Made by a program: the position numbers and the translations under genes. A stretch of 48,793 bases of DNA from Spirulina sp. CCY15215. Its GTDB lineage: Bacteria; Cyanobacteriota; Cyanobacteriia; Cyanobacteriales; Spirulinaceae. The notes beneath the pieces are model-generated. The model had not been told where the DNA came from, ran no database searches, and worked only from the letters and a program-made list of their open reading frames with translations. Positions within the stretch are counted from its first letter, which is position 1. Each line of letters opens with the position of its first letter. Location of the stretch: contig NZ_JACSWA010000336.1 in assembly GCF_016888125.1 (NCBI RefSeq), forward strand, positions 1 through 48,793, read 5' to 3'. This document shows positions 47,911 through 48,793 of this stretch, piece by piece.

Positions 47911-48720
47911 TTAATCATCTTTCCAGGCTTCAACACAAGCCATGACAATATTGACGGCTGGATGATCGATTAATTCTTTTAAAGTTTCCGTACCTCCTGC
48001 CTTAAGAACTTTAATGATTTTTGACTTGAGAGCTTGATTATTCTCGATAGCTTCCACACCTGCCGTAGCAATTTTTGAATTGTTAAGCGGATTTGGTGGA
48101 TTGTAAGTTTGTGACAGTTGGTTGAGCAATTCCTGGATTTCGTTAGCAGCTTCAGTAAGAGATTGACGCTGTTCAGGTGAATAGTTATTGATCGTCGCGT
48201 TGTCTATGTGACCTGAACCAGTAACACTTGCAATATTGCTGTCAGAAATGTTGAACTTTTGTTGAAGACGAAGCCGACTTTGCTCTGGTAAATCATCTGG
48301 ATAATTCAGCATTGTTTGACCTTTAGGAGTTAATGTGCAAGCTACATACTCTAGCTCTCCTCGTTGGGAGGAACTTTCTGCTCCCTTGATATAGCTCTCC
48401 TGATTAAGAGTGGCTAATGCCGAATGTACGCGATATTGTTCAGTCTCCAAATGTGAAGCAATTCCTTGTTCGCTGGTGTGTCCTTCATGAATTGCTCCAA
48501 GTATTTTACGAATGAATTCCTCTCTAGGCATAGCTATAAAATCCTCTGGATGGTCAATGATTACATTTCCTTTAGTGGTTAACTGACAATCGTGATATTC
48601 TTTCCTTCCAACTTCAAAATATGAAGTACCTTGTGAACCTTCGATATATTCTTGCTGTTCTAAATTTCCAAGGCATTGATAAACGCGATCGCAACTAATA
48701 TTGAACGCTCCCCAACCAAA
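47911..48720 (-). pseudogene. Tandem winged-helix protein gene, 5' end lost
   Basis: The frame is open from 48720 to 47911. ATG 48531 (MPREEFIRKIL) would give 206 residues, but the same frame continues 60 codons further upstream without any start, into a dispersed palindrome. The upstream part (VYQCLGNLEQQEYIEG...TTKGNVIIDHPEDF) repeats the pattern of the downstream one (VHSALATLNQESYIKG...TPKGQTMLNYPDDL), so two winged-helix domains stood in tandem. The C-terminus (NYSPEQRQSLTEAANEIQELLNQL, then LKAGGTETLKELIDHPAVNI) is a tail common in cyanobacterial proteins of unknown function. The short form could still be expressed from ATG 48531. Confidence 0.65.
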
Positions 48721-48740
48721 TCAAAGATTATGGTTGGGGA
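48709..48740. repeat. Dispersed palindrome, copy 2
   Basis: Inverted repeat TCCCCAACCA / TGGTTGGGGA with an inner AATC/GATT, one base shorter than the perfect copy at 23013-23047. It lies at the broken 5' end of the tandem winged-helix gene. Confidence 0.8.
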
Positions 48741-48748
48741 TTCTTTCA

Positions 48749-48768
48749 GCTACGAGAGACCTCGTAGC
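48749..48768. repeat. 8-bp hairpin next to the palindrome
   Basis: GCTACGAG-AGAC-CTCGTAGC, a perfect 8-bp hairpin with a 4-nt loop, 8 bp from the palindrome at 48709. Probably part of the same composite repeat. Confidence 0.7.
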
Positions 48769-48793
48769 GTTCCCAGAACAACTGGCGTTCTCA

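Overview
The window is cyanobacterial chromosomal DNA. The octamer GCGATCGC (HIP1 type) recurs throughout, and there are a photosystem I psaD gene, a ValRS carrying the cyanobacterial membrane-anchoring (CAAD-like) insert, glgA, and heptanucleotide tandem repeats of the kind known from filamentous cyanobacteria. An Oscillatoria/Spirulina-like filamentous strain is plausible, but genus cannot be fixed from the sequence.

Layout. 1-630 is repeats (29-bp tandem units, two 63-bp hairpin elements, then a heptanucleotide array), followed by a beta-propeller (SBBP) protein. 1881-14461 is a co-directional signalling island: a multi-PAS hybrid kinase, a response-regulator kinase, a REC-PAS-GAF-GGDEF diguanylate cyclase, a PAS-LOV adenylate cyclase whose first codons are a translated heptanucleotide repeat, a second hybrid kinase and a FIST sensor protein. 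14462-18917 is accessory DNA: a possible toxin/immunity pair, Uma2 genes and relics, a Shedu-like nuclease with a small partner, a DUF433 antitoxin with a decayed toxin, and an orphan XRE regulator.

18918-22980 (minus strand) is the most striking region: a Ro60/TROVE-vWA protein, a second copy of ribosomal protein L7/L12, two unknown proteins and five structured RNAs that I read as bacterial Y RNAs. All five share one Ro-binding-type helix but differ in the head. One has no tRNA-like head, two carry a tRNA in normal order (one complete with encoded CCA), and two carry a circularly permuted tRNA with the acceptor stem closed by a short loop. A good TTGACA-17-TAGTAT promoter precedes the whole set.

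23013-31529 is mostly housekeeping or conserved cyanobacterial genes (two secreted pentapeptide-repeat proteins, ExbD-like, sugar nucleotidyltransferase, ScpA, LapA-like, PdxH, vWA, SpoIIM-like and a membrane protein). 31618-40685 is a four-gene cassette with a giant P-loop ATPase (PglY/BrxC-like) and a NERD-double-kinase protein (PglW-like), so probably phage defence; the last gene appears to have lost its C-terminus. 40838-48793 holds a GNAT acetyltransferase, psaD, valS, a coiled-coil protein, tandem repeats, glgA, a MITE-like element and a tandem winged-helix gene interrupted by a palindromic repeat.

Coordinates, motifs and base pairs were read by eye. Family names rest on recognised motifs, not on database searches.
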